In this document: positions 54,466 to 64,000 of the stretch, in pieces | Position numbering within the stretch: position 1 is the stretch's first letter | Layout of the letters: every line of letters starts with the position of its first letter | DNA from: Dolomedes plantarius | Lineage: Eukaryota > Arthropoda > Arachnida > Araneae > Dolomedidae | Assembly (NCBI GenBank): GCA_907164885.2 | Contig: OU015490.1 | Location: forward strand, 204,047,661-204,111,660 | Direction of reading: 5' to 3' | Length of the DNA stretch: 64,000 bases | Position numbers and translations under genes: made by a program | Notes under the pieces: model-generated | Database searches by the model: none | Told to the model about the DNA's origin: nothing | The model's input: only the letters and a program-made list of their open reading frames with translations

Positions 54466-55002
54466 ACATTATTTTATTCATTTTTTTACAGCTTTGATAA
54501 CAAATGACCAATGTTTCTTAAACTGTGACTCTCGACCCCAAATGGGATCATAAAGAGAATTTTTAGAGTTGTCAAAATTTAATTGATATAATGTCAAATA
54601 TTGCACCAAGTTTTAATTTGTTATGCAGCAAAAAATAACCACATGTGTCTCATTAAAATGTGATTTTCTTGCATTATATTTTGTATATTTGAAACATGCA
54701 TCAAAACTACTATTTTTCATATGTATATTGTTTACTAATGAAATATATTATTTATGAGAAAATATTTATCTTTATATCCTTATTTCCTTATATCTGCTCA
54801 TAAACAATAAATGATCATTGGTCCTCAGATTCACGAGCAATTGCTACTACATTCCGCTTCTTGAATCTCAGGCATCTATGCTGCATTGTCAGATTGAAAG
54901 TAGCATAACATCCCTTATAACGCAAATATTTGACCTCTGTTTATTGTGTTGAAATCAGCTTTGAATTTCCTTTCATTTGATATATGAATCATTGCACTGC
55001 AT

Positions 55003-55978
55003 TAGGGATGCGACATCGACAACAAAACATCGATGTTTTAAAACATTGATGGCAATAAAACATCGGCCCAAAACCATCGATGTTTCCGTCCAAATATCTA
55101 TTTTGAGACACAAATTTGAGACATTGCTCAATCGCTCTTTTAACATAAGTAACACTATTTCGTACTTCTGATCAATCATTGAATCTGTTGTTCTTCGTGA
55201 TGGAACAGTATATATAAGCACACTTTTAACAAGGGTTTAAATCCCTTGTCTTCAATGATTGAAATCGACTGAGAATCTCTACAAATTATGTAAAAAATAG
55301 CTTGAGGAATTTTGCTGTGCATATCTCCACCATCTTTAAAAGAAATTACATTTGTGAAACTGTTTTTTATGGAACCTAGGAATAGTGGAATACAAACTTA
55401 CAGTTTCTTCTATGTTCCGTTTCAGTCACTGAAATGCTTAGAATGGCTGGGCCGCAGCATCTGGATTGTGTAGTTTACTTTTTGCCTTGGGCTTCATTGA
55501 TGACTCAAAATACTCGTTGTAAATATCACCATGTTTTGCCTTCAAATGTCTAGATAAATTCGTGGCATTGCCAGAAATTTGAAGGACTTAGGCAAATATT
55601 GCATTAATATTAACGTTAACTTATAAAAAAACCAGAACAAAGCAAAAACTTAAACGGCCGCTCTCGTGTTTATACTATTTATTAAAATAAAACCCCGGGG
55701 AAGATTTTGGAGTGTCGAGAACATTCCAAGCACTCTTAATTGGTTTATTTGTTATTGATTGCCATTTATCTCTCTGCTAGGGGATCGTTCCTCCTTTTGT
55801 ATTTGTCCTTTTCAGAATTCAGACTTACGTTTACTGATTGTGAAAATTATGCTAGGTGGTTAGTTTTTTTATTATGGTATTTTTTCATTTATAAAAAAAC
55901 ATCGAGCACAAAACATCGATGTTGAAAAAAAATTGGCTTCAATAAATTGATGTTTATAACATCGATGTCGCATCCCTA
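55003..55978 (-). mobile_element. hAT element, 976 bp, nested in Tc1
   Basis: Inverted repeats TAGGGATGCGACATCGA and TCGATGTCGCATCCCTA at the ends, flanked by a perfect 8-bp duplication CACTGCAT (54995-55002 and 55979-55986), as expected for hAT. The minus strand encodes a BED-finger remnant (LSRHLKAKHGDIYNEYFESS, about 55570-55440) and a catalytic-domain piece (LKIDIWTETSM, about 55110). It is internally deleted and carries stops. The AACATCGATG words repeat near both ends. Confidence 0.93.
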
Positions 55979-56673
55979 CACTGCATGAGGTGTAACAATT
56001 TTTATAAGCATTCAAATTTCAAAACGTGTCTGCAATTTTCGCCACCACTGTATGTATTACATTAATTTGTTATATGTTTTTTGGTTTGACTATAGAAATG
56101 TTTATAAAATGTTATTAGCATATAGTTTGCTGTTGCTTTTTCAGTACTTTTGGTTACACTTTACTTTTACTACTTAAAATGATACTTAGCCTGCAGTCTG
56201 TTGCACATTGTATATATGTTTCCCAGTTTCCTGGCACTTCTATTTTATTTTTAAAAAGTATTCATTTTTGCTAGAGCATACATATAAGTTATTTGACAGG
56301 GATTAAACTTTCCTTAATTTTTAGTAATACTGCAAACAAGAATTGCAGTTTCTTGAAATATACAAAGAAAAACAACTTTAGCATCTAGTTTATTGTAGAT
56401 TTTAAGATGATGTATGTGTATATTAGGTGTATGTTACAAATTTTAATTTAAATAACACCAAAAAATTTACCTTTATATTTATTCATCAACAACAAAAGTA
56501 TTTATTATACTGTTCAATAATTTGGTTTTTATAAATTTCTTCTACATATTAAGTCTGCATATGAACTTGCAGGAATTTACATATGTACTTCAATATGTAA
56601 AATTGTTTGTTCATAATATTTTTCTATTTCTAATCTGTATATTGTAAGTTGTTATAAAAATTTTCTTTAACAG

Positions 56674-56726
56674 GAACTGGGATGGCTTATGCCTTTGTTG
56701 ACTATGATGACAGACGAGATGCTGAA
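56674..56726 (+). CDS. SR-type RNA-binding protein, exon 3
   Basis: Acceptor TTTCTTTAACAG ends at 56673; donor GTAAGT starts at 56727. It encodes TGMAYAFVDYDDRRDAE; MAYAFVDY is RNP1, the third RRM strand, and RRDAE starts the second helix. It accepts phase 1 from exon 1 or from the cassette exon and ends in phase 0. The rest of the RRM and any Arg/Ser tail must lie further on; I found no convincing next exon before 64000. Confidence 0.88.
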
Positions 56727-57501
56727 GTAAGTTTTATAGCTTTGTTTATTGGTTTAAATATTTAGTTTGTGTTCTTTTATTATATATAATTTGAGTAGTT
56801 TAATATTGTGTTGCATAATTGTGGTACTGTAAATTTTGTAAAAATGCAGATAAAAATTTTTACATTTTTCTTTTATTTTTCTTCAATGAAGTTCTTAATA
56901 TTTTGTAAGTTTACTATTAAATAGTTTGACACATTTCCATGACTAGAAAGTGTTAAGTATAGTTAATTAAAATTATTAAATGTTTTATTTATTTATTTAA
57001 ATTCTATCTTACTATTTTATTAAATTTTAATGAGATTGGGATATTTTTTTAATTTAAATTTCATTTCTAGAACTCTGTTTAATAGTCTAAAAATCACAAA
57101 GTAGATCATTATAGAACATAAATTCAAGCACAAGTAAAATGCATAGAAGGGTTTATTCCTCCCATCTCTATATACAATTTTTTTTTGAAAAATTTTATTT
57201 TCTATTTTTTGTCTCCCCCCCCCCCCTTCCCTGTGTGTGTAAACAATTGCGAATCCAGTTTTCTTTCATGCTACACAGGGTTGAATTCTATTCAAACACT
57301 ATATAATGAACTGACTATACTTTCACTCTGCATATATTTCAAGGACTTTATTTGCTAGCATATTGCTTAGTTAGTATAATTAACTTCTCTCTTAAAGCTT
57401 CTAAGCTGTTTCTGTATCTCTGCTGATTCTCTTGTTTAAACTATGAAACTTCATAAAGGGAATATTTTAATTGATGCGTTTATTTTATATATATATATAT
57501 A
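56727..57501. other. Intron after exon 3, first part
   Basis: AT-rich. A C12 tract lies at 57215-57226. No coding feature. Confidence 0.5.
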
Positions 57502-58768
57502 CAGTTGGTTCTCTGTTTAACAACTTTCAAGGGACCGTGAAAAATCGTCCTTATGTAGAGATCGTCCTTAAACAGAATTTGTGAAAAAATAACATTTCCC
57601 TTCACACTTTACAGGCTTAGGACTAACAATATATTTCTTAATATATTGGCGTGTTTTAAAATGTTATTTTTATTATCATCATTATTTTATTCACAAAAAG
57701 TTATTTTAAATTACATTGGAAAAAAAGAGTACAAACAATACAATAAATTACGTTTTAAAAAATTCAAAAAGTGTTGATTGCTTTATTCGCCTTGTTTTCG
57801 TTATTCTCTTTTCCAGATTTTCTAAAATGTAAAATGAGTCACCTTCCATTTTCGATGTAATATAGCGTCGGAGAACATCTAGAGCAGAAATTGAATCTGT
57901 GTAAGACGGTGGCAGTGTCTCGTTTTCCGTATCTTCAACTTCACCTTCTTCGTCTGACACTGTGTTTTCGTTTACAATATCTTCATAAATTTGTTCTATA
58001 TTTCTGAAATCTGTTATTAAAACATTTATCGCAATTGTAGAAATCTTGAATTGAAACATCCTCATCTTCAACAAGACTTCTCCATTCTTCATGGGTAATG
58101 TCAGCTTCGTTGATTTCTACATCCGTACTTTGCAGATCCACTACAAGTTCTTTGTGAATTCCAGCAACGCGAAAGCAGTCTTGCGAATTGAACTTTTGTT
58201 ATTCCAACACTTTCTTCCCAGTTTTCAATAATTTTCACTTTTTCGTGTAGCGTAAGATGCTTTCGCTTTGATGCCATTTTGCTCTGCTCATCTCGTATTC
58301 GTACTGGAATGAGCTCCTACACACAACCATGAATTCTGTAAACATTAACATTTGCTTCCCAGAAGGAGTGAGAGAGGGGTGCTTTTGGACAGTTCGTAAA
58401 TCATATGACAACATGGTAGATACAATAGAGTGATTCTACACCTGCACTAAGAAATTCGATCCACCAGGGAAGAATGTTCGATCTTCCGAGAAACAGTAAT
58501 CCCCCCCCCCCCCCCCCTCCCCCAGTTTTTTTCCACTGCAACAAGTCTATGATTGCAACAAACATAAAGGAAATTCCGGGTCTGTTATTGAAACTCAACT
58601 CCCCCACAGAAAATAACCCTCCTGTAGATAAAATGTTGAAGAAAAAGTTTATCATGTAAGAAAAAATAGTCTTAAAATAGAATTTTTTTACGTCAGAGGG
58701 ACCGGGAAATATCGTCTTTAAATAGAGATCGTCGTTAAGTAGAGCATCGTTAAACAGAGAACCAACTG
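57502..58768 (-). mobile_element. pogo/Tigger-type element, internally deleted
   Basis: CAGTTGGTTCTCTGTTTAAC at the left and GTTAAACAGAGAACCAACTG at the right, exact inverted repeats of at least 20 bp. TA precedes the left end; the right flank is TG, so the target duplication is imperfect. It carries the first and last parts of a pogo-type transposase on the minus strand but not the DDE core. A C17 tract lies at 58501-58517. Confidence 0.92.
57748..58280 (-). pseudogene. pogo-type transposase, ends only
   Basis: N-terminus: MASKRKHLTLHEKVKIIENW, the CENP-B/pogo helix-turn-helix start, read from 58277. After a short stretch it jumps to a piece ending in WRSLVEDEDVSIQDF (about 58100-58040). 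The C-terminal frame 58092-57748 has SDEEGEVEDTENETLPPSYT, SALDVLRRYITSKMEGDSFY and RRIKQSTLFEFFKT, the acidic region and final motif of Tigger transposases. The catalytic domain is deleted, so this copy is inactive. Confidence 0.85.
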
Positions 58769-58802
58769 TGTGTGTGTGTATATATATATATATATAAACA
58801 CA

Positions 58803-58975
58803 CAGTGGAATCTCGATCTATCGTTTTTCAAGGGACCGATTGAAATGAACGATATATGCGGGAAAACGATAGATGCGGAAACATAACAAAGCAATAGGAT
58901 CATTGGGACTGGATAAAATGAATGACACATACGGAAAAGTGATGGATCTGAAAATGATCGATCGAGATTCCACTG
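58803..58975. mobile_element. 173-bp mariner-type MITE
   Basis: CAGTGGAATCTCGATCTATC at the left and GATCGATCGAGATTCCACTG at the right are inverted repeats with minor mismatch. Between the pogo end and this MITE lie (TG)n and (TA)n runs (58767-58800). Related to the MITE at 51636. Confidence 0.85.
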
Positions 58976-61715
58976 TTTATATATATATGACCATCCCAAA
59001 AAATTGAATAACAAAGAAAAACATAAATTTGTGGCAAAAGAAAACCAAATTATTTAGGAAATGACACAAAATTTACAAGTTATAAAACAAAACTCAAAAG
59101 ATGCCTTTACATACAATCTCTAAAAAATACATACTGAAAATCAAAGCAAAAACAATTTATGCTTTTAATAATAAAAGTTTATACTTTACTTAATGTTGAA
59201 AAAATTATATTTTTCTTCCTTTTTGTTTATTTTAATTTTGAGAATTTTGATTTCTGATACGCTTTGGAAAAGGGATTTTTGCAGTTGTAAAGTAGAAAAG
59301 TGTTTTAAGTAATTTAATCAATTCATTGTAGCAAATAAAGAAAGCATTTGTGTTTTTCATTTTCCATTTTATCACCTTCAATGTTGTTTATAAAAATTTC
59401 CTTAATTGAGATATTGTTTACATTGTAAAGTGAAATTACAGTGTGTGTTTGTCTAGATCAAGCTGAGTAGAAATATTTAAAGCCATTTCTTTTAAAATTG
59501 ATCCATTAATTGGATGTTTTAATATATCTGAGCTAAAATCTTTTCCAATTTGTCAGTTATGTTAAATTTTAAACTTTTCTTCTTTTTGTGTTAAGAACAT
59601 CCTTTTTGTCTGCATTAATGTATTCTGTGATTTGCTGTTTAAAGTTTTCCATTATGGTGAAAGCCAAGAAACGTAGGGTCATACGAAGATTCTTGGTATG
59701 TTCAGTAGGTCATTCCGAGAAATGGCTCCATTAACTATAGGGCTTTTGCTGCTGATAGTTTGACAATGCAATCAATTTTCTCTTGAGACACAAATCTGTA
59801 GTTACAGGACCTGTGTGTTATGTTAGTCTTCTCTCTCAGTTTTCATATACTTTGACAAAGATTTCCAAATGAGAAAAAAAGTGCAAAACACTTGTATGTG
59901 AAAGAAACAAAGAGATTGATATCAAAGTGCACAAAATACTTAAAATTTAGCTTGGAACCTATAAATGAAAGCATACTAATTTTGGATGGTGTGTGTTGAA
60001 GAAACAAATCATGCAGTAATGGAACATAAAATTTGGTTTTCTCTGTTTTGTTTTGGGAGTTTCTTGAAAAATGCATAAGTAAATTATTAAATATTAATTT
60101 TAATAAAATATTTGTAATGCTCAAAAATGTCTTACTTTGTTTTGATAAAATTTGGTTAGTAACCATAGTAGCAGTACTTAATTTTTCCACTAACTTACCA
60201 ATATGAGTGTCTAACAAAAAGTCAGTTATGCCTAACATTATGCTGCTAATCATGTGGGTAGAACTATAATCGTTTTCAATTTTTCATAGTTTAAGTTCAA
60301 ATATTTTTTATAAAAATTAAAAACAGACTTTTTCTCAAGTTTATTTTTATAATTTAGTCATTTGTTTAAGATAAGTTTAAAATTAGTTTTACTAACTAGA
60401 TTTCTTCTGTGGCACTTTTTCTACTGAGAGATTCATATTAAGAAAATTTTCCTCCCTTCTACACTTGCTGTTTAAATTTCTAAATATGTTTATAGGAATT
60501 AGTGAAAACTCATAAACAGAAAATGGATTTTCACATCTGAACTAAGATTCCTTAAATTCCCTGGAAATTTTTTCTGTTCTCACTACAGTTAAGTTGAAAA
60601 ATATTTATTCCTATGCAAACAATAGAATTTACCTTGTAGTAACACATATCTCTGAGAAGAGTTAATTTGGCATGCAATAACTAAGTTTCACATTTTATCT
60701 AGAGTACGGAAACAGTGAGCAAAGCCTGAAAATTTGAGAAATAATGATTCAGTCAAAGAATGTTTACACCTTCAAGACATAAACAGTTTTATTTATTTTT
60801 CTCTTTTCGTGTGTGTATGTCTGTCTAAGATTGTCAGAAATTCTTCGTTTTCAACCACAAAACCAAAATTTGATGTGGGGACCTAAAGGTTTACCCATAT
60901 TTAATTTTTTTTCTAACGAAATTGAGGATTTAAGAAAATTAATTGGTATATTTTTTTAAACCAGATAAATGCTTGAAAAATTTAAATACCTAATCGAAAT
61001 TTTAGTTCCAGGGAAATCTGCACCTTGGCAGTGTCTGTAATTAAAAACAAAGCTGAAATAAAATCCACCCCCACCCCCCTCTAGCAAGAACAACAAAAAT
61101 TAATAAATAAATAGACAAATAAAGAACTTATAACTAAAATCTTTATTAATTTTGATCAACCAGCCACCTTAATGTGGAATCCTGTGGCATATTCTGAAAT
61201 GTGTGTAGAAAATTTTTAAAAATTTTATTTACTAAACTTATAAATTTAATTGCTTTAGAAAATAAACATTTTTTACCTCTTATTATTAAAATTAACTCTT
61301 GTGTTAAAGAATAGCAATTATTTAGGAAAATTAATCTCAATGGTTATGAAATTGAGTCTGCATAATTTTTTCAATTATTACAGGGATACTGAGATTAGAA
61401 AAGGTCCCATATTTCGGAAATTATTGAATTAATCTTTCACCGTCTTTTTCCTGCTGTATTAGGTATAAACTAAGATTAAAGAAAAATAAAGAAACTTTGT
61501 ACTAATAGTACTTTTAAAAAAAATTTTTTAGGGAGATGATATTTCTCTGACTGCATTTAAACATTCTAATTTATTCTTGTTAAAATTTTCAGATAAAGAA
61601 GTTTGCTAAAGTAATACTACCTTAAATGTTTAGCTTTTTATTTACCTTTCAAAGCAACATAAAATAGTCTGGAACATTGTAGCTACTGCTTCTCCTAATT
61701 ATGATTCTTTCTTTA

Positions 61716-61765
<50 letters not shown>

Positions 61766-62433
61766 TATGTGTCTGTCCATAATGTATATACTGTAATAAT
61801 GAACAAGTATTTAGCAAAGATTTAAAAATTGTCCTAATAGTAGTAAAACCTATATATTTTTTTTATTGCATTAGAGTTGAGTTTTATATTTATTTTTTGA
61901 AATTATTATTTTCGTGGTTGGTAAACTACACTAAAGTTTAATAATGCTTAAGTAAGCGTTGAGTTAATAATAAATTTAAAAAAGCTCTTAAGCTTTATAA
62001 ATCGTGAAAAACATGTTAAAAATTTTTTTATGTTTTACCATAACTTCTTTGATTTTTGAAGAAACTCATCTCTGTATATGTTTCATCAAGTATCAAATAT
62101 TAAACATACCATATCTGCTTACTATCTTGTAAGCTATCTCACATTTTACTTCTGTGAAGTGTCAGTTATCTGTATTCAAAACTTATTCAGTCCAGTAATA
62201 TGTGTTATAAACTTTTTGATGTGCAGTATTATAATAGTTAATTACTTTAAACTTAAAAAATTGCATGAAATTTAGATTCTGCCATATGTATTCAAATTTC
62301 AAAATTGTTCAAGGGTTCTGTTCTTTATTCCAATTTTATTTTTTAAATAAAAGGTTGTTTTACCCTTTCTTTTTTAATAATTTGAAGATATTACAGATAA
62401 TTGACACTCACACTTAAATGTTTACTCATATCT
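58976..62433. other. Intron sequence, AT-rich
   Basis: No exon found. A T44 run lies at 61721-61764. A 136-codon minus frame at 59843-60253 has the composition of AT-rich noncoding DNA and is not treated as a gene. Confidence 0.5.
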
Positions 62434-62673
62434 TTATATTTTATAATAATTGATTTTAACTGTTCTGAGAATCCTGTTGGAGAGAATCACCTTCCGCATC
62501 AATGAGTGCTCCTGATCCTTGTGCCTGACCAATGTATCCGTTGCCAAAAAGAGCACCTTGCCAAGGTCAATTCCAATTCCATTCTGGCTCTGAAAATGTA
62601 TACTCCCATTCCTAATGCTCTTCACGTTACCAAAGGTCTTGTTCATTATCCATTTGCCAATTGCTGCCGGCAA
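62434..62673 (-). pseudogene. Possible LINE ORF1 fragment
   Basis: Contains AAIGKWIMNKTFGNVKSIRN then GSIHFQSQN, a pattern like the RNA-binding module of Jockey-type ORF1 (F-x-SIKKLRNGSLLVE). It continues ATDTLVRHKDQEHSLMRKVI. No Cys/His knuckles are present. Assignment is weak. Confidence 0.35.
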
Positions 62674-62774
62674 GATATTGCCTGTGCCTAGTATATCTCA
62701 ACCAATGCCTTGACCTATCCGTATATTTCCTTTAGTCAACTATATGCCTTCAACTGAAGCTCAATAGGTATTGC

Positions 62775-62945
62775 ATTTATTTTATTTAAAGCAGCAAGGT
62801 TTTTATTTTCGCTTACATGATGGATTTGTAAAATTAAAATGCTTTGACGATGCTACACAAACAGCTGTCTTTGCATCTATGAAGAAAAATCATGTTCTAT
62901 AAACAAAGACTATTATGTAAGCTTCAAGATAAAGCATTTAACAAG
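62775..62945 (+). pseudogene. Possible second LINE ORF1 fragment
   Basis: The plus frame reads FRLHDGFVKLKCFDDATQTA then VFASMKKNHV, followed after a stop and shift by KQRLLCKLQDKAF. This resembles the PRE_C2HC-type segment of Jockey ORF1. It is on the opposite strand from the fragment at 62434. Low confidence. Confidence 0.3.
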
Positions 62946-64000
62946 TAGTTTAACTAGTTTGATTTGCATGATTTTATCATAATCAAAATTTATGCGTTTT
63001 TAATGAAAAAACATGTGGTTCAGGAGAAAAGTAGACAATATATTGTATAAAAATTTTAATTCAAAAAAAAAAATTTAATATTACAATGTAAAATAAAAGA
63101 AATCTAAATTTCATATTAAAGTAATTATTCCTAATGCTTAGTATAAGTACAAAGGTATTAAATTCTTATACATTTCTAAAAAATTATGATAATACCCTGT
63201 ATACTTTGTAATTAGCCCAGCTTAAACTTTTAAATTCTGGTATCTTGTTACAAAGCATTATGTCAACTAAAACTTTAATAAAGCAGTATTGAAAACTAGC
63301 TATTAAAATAATGGGAAATTTCTATCTGTAGACATTGGGTTTAAAAACATTTGGTTTTTTTGTTTAATTTATTCCTTCCTTTCAGCACTACCTTTGAAGT
63401 CCTTATTTCCAGGAACTGTAAAGTTGGAACATTTATTATACATATTCTTGATAACAACAACTCTTTTAGAATAGATTTTTGAAAATCACGCCTCATGTTG
63501 TATTATTAATTTTAGATTAGTTATTTTCGGTATTAAAATATGTAACTTGATGGGAAAGCTTAAATGATTTTTTAAAAACTACAAAAGCTTTACTGTTTAG
63601 TTTGGAATTTGTCTATAATTTTCTACAAAATTTAACAAAATATTTTTGGTATAGTAGTTTGCCTTTCTAAAATATATGGATACACATGTGTTGTTGCTTA
63701 TGTTACTGTTATATTCTGGAGACAATAATGTCAATTTGAAAATGTTTTTGGATTGAAAAAGCACTTTAAATAGTTAATTAAAAACTGTTCTTTGTGAAAT
63801 GAACTTACTTATAATAACATAACTTAACCGATTCTTTGGGAATGAGGTCTGTTAAAATATTTTAATTTTGCAGTAATGTACTTATAAGCAAACACAAGTT
63901 AAACATATATAAATCAAATTAGTTTTTGAAAGAATTTTTGGAAGAAATATCCAAATAAAATCTTATCGAACTCAGTGCATCATTTCTAATGACATTGCTT
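62946..64000. other. AT-rich sequence to the window end
   Basis: No exon, repeat or RNA gene could be supported. Presumably still inside an intron of the SR-type gene. Confidence 0.45.

Larger units (their letters stand above)
53218..56050 (-). mobile_element. Tc1 element with a nested hAT, in the SR gene intron
   Basis: CAGTGGTGGCCAAAATTG at the left end and the complement at the right (GCCACCACTG), flanked by TA at 53216-53217 and 56051-56052. The inverted repeats run more than 150 bp, including the shared words ATATTTGAATG and TATCAAATGAAAGGAAAT. Transposase coding is on the minus strand (54465-53480). A 976-bp hAT lies in the right-hand repeat. Without it and one 8-bp duplication the Tc1 is 1849 bp, about the usual size. 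Confidence 0.92.

Noticed and set aside
53866..54507. 213-codon plus-strand frame with apparent membrane segments
   Set aside because: Antisense of the Tc1 transposase; the minus strand carries the recognisable catalytic motifs.
57748..58092. Acidic 114-codon ORF as an independent host gene
   Set aside because: It is the C-terminal end of a pogo transposase inside perfect terminal inverted repeats.
59843..60253. 136-codon minus-strand frame
   Set aside because: Amino-acid mix (Phe, Leu, Ile, Asn, Lys) is what AT-rich noncoding DNA gives; no motif or support.
62770..62905. Next exon of the SR-type gene (completing the RRM)
   Set aside because: The frame does not continue the second helix and fourth strand pattern after RRDAE, and no AG acceptor with the needed phase was convincing.

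Overview
This is an AT-rich, intron-bearing animal sequence. Every recognisable mobile element belongs to a family common in arthropods (RNase H-bearing LINEs, Tc1/mariner, piggyBac, PIF/Harbinger, hAT, pogo, copia, gypsy). My best guess is a chelicerate, probably a spider, but that is an impression from element content and not proof. No bacterial gene organisation, CRISPR array, rRNA gene or convincing intact tRNA gene was seen.

Layout. 1-4022: a decayed minus-strand LINE that landed in a piggyBac copy (about 4023-5055, TTAA end), which itself landed in a mariner-like transposase (5060-5545). 5546-9280: a Tc1 fragment (6605-6982) and a second decayed LINE (7438-8880) carrying a small TAA-flanked MITE. 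9283-16530: an unrecognised ORF block and a sequence duplicated at 25.8-27.5 kb, split by an almost complete copia element (10517-15686). 19691-28697: a decayed minus-strand gypsy element whose upstream LTR is interrupted by a 3.1-kb terminal-inverted-repeat element plus a Harbinger-type MITE. Removing both, with one TAA each, leaves two LTRs of exactly 221 bp. 29009-39517: a second minus-strand gypsy element whose gag is split by a 4.8-kb piggyBac element at TTAA. 40117-44700: a third gypsy element, plus strand, young, with an intact pol and one stop codon in gag.

45555 to the window end: the only clear host gene, plus strand, encoding the start of an SR-type RNA-binding protein (RRM). Exon 1 (45555-45669) and exon 3 (56674-56726) are joined in frame either directly or through a 36-nt cassette exon (52442-52477). 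The remaining exons lie beyond 64000 or were not found. The introns hold a Harbinger element, two related mariner-type MITEs, a Tc1 with a hAT nested in it, a deleted pogo element, LINE ORF1 scraps and an unexplained 147-codon ORF on the opposite strand.

How the parts work together: the retroelements copy through RNA (gag particle, protease, RT/RNase H, integrase or endonuclease) and the DNA elements move by DDE transposases. Most copies here are broken. The relative order of insertions can be read from the nesting: mariner before piggyBac before LINE; gypsy before the TIR element and MITE; gypsy before piggyBac; Tc1 before hAT. The copia element and the 40-kb gypsy element have nearly identical LTRs and are the youngest.
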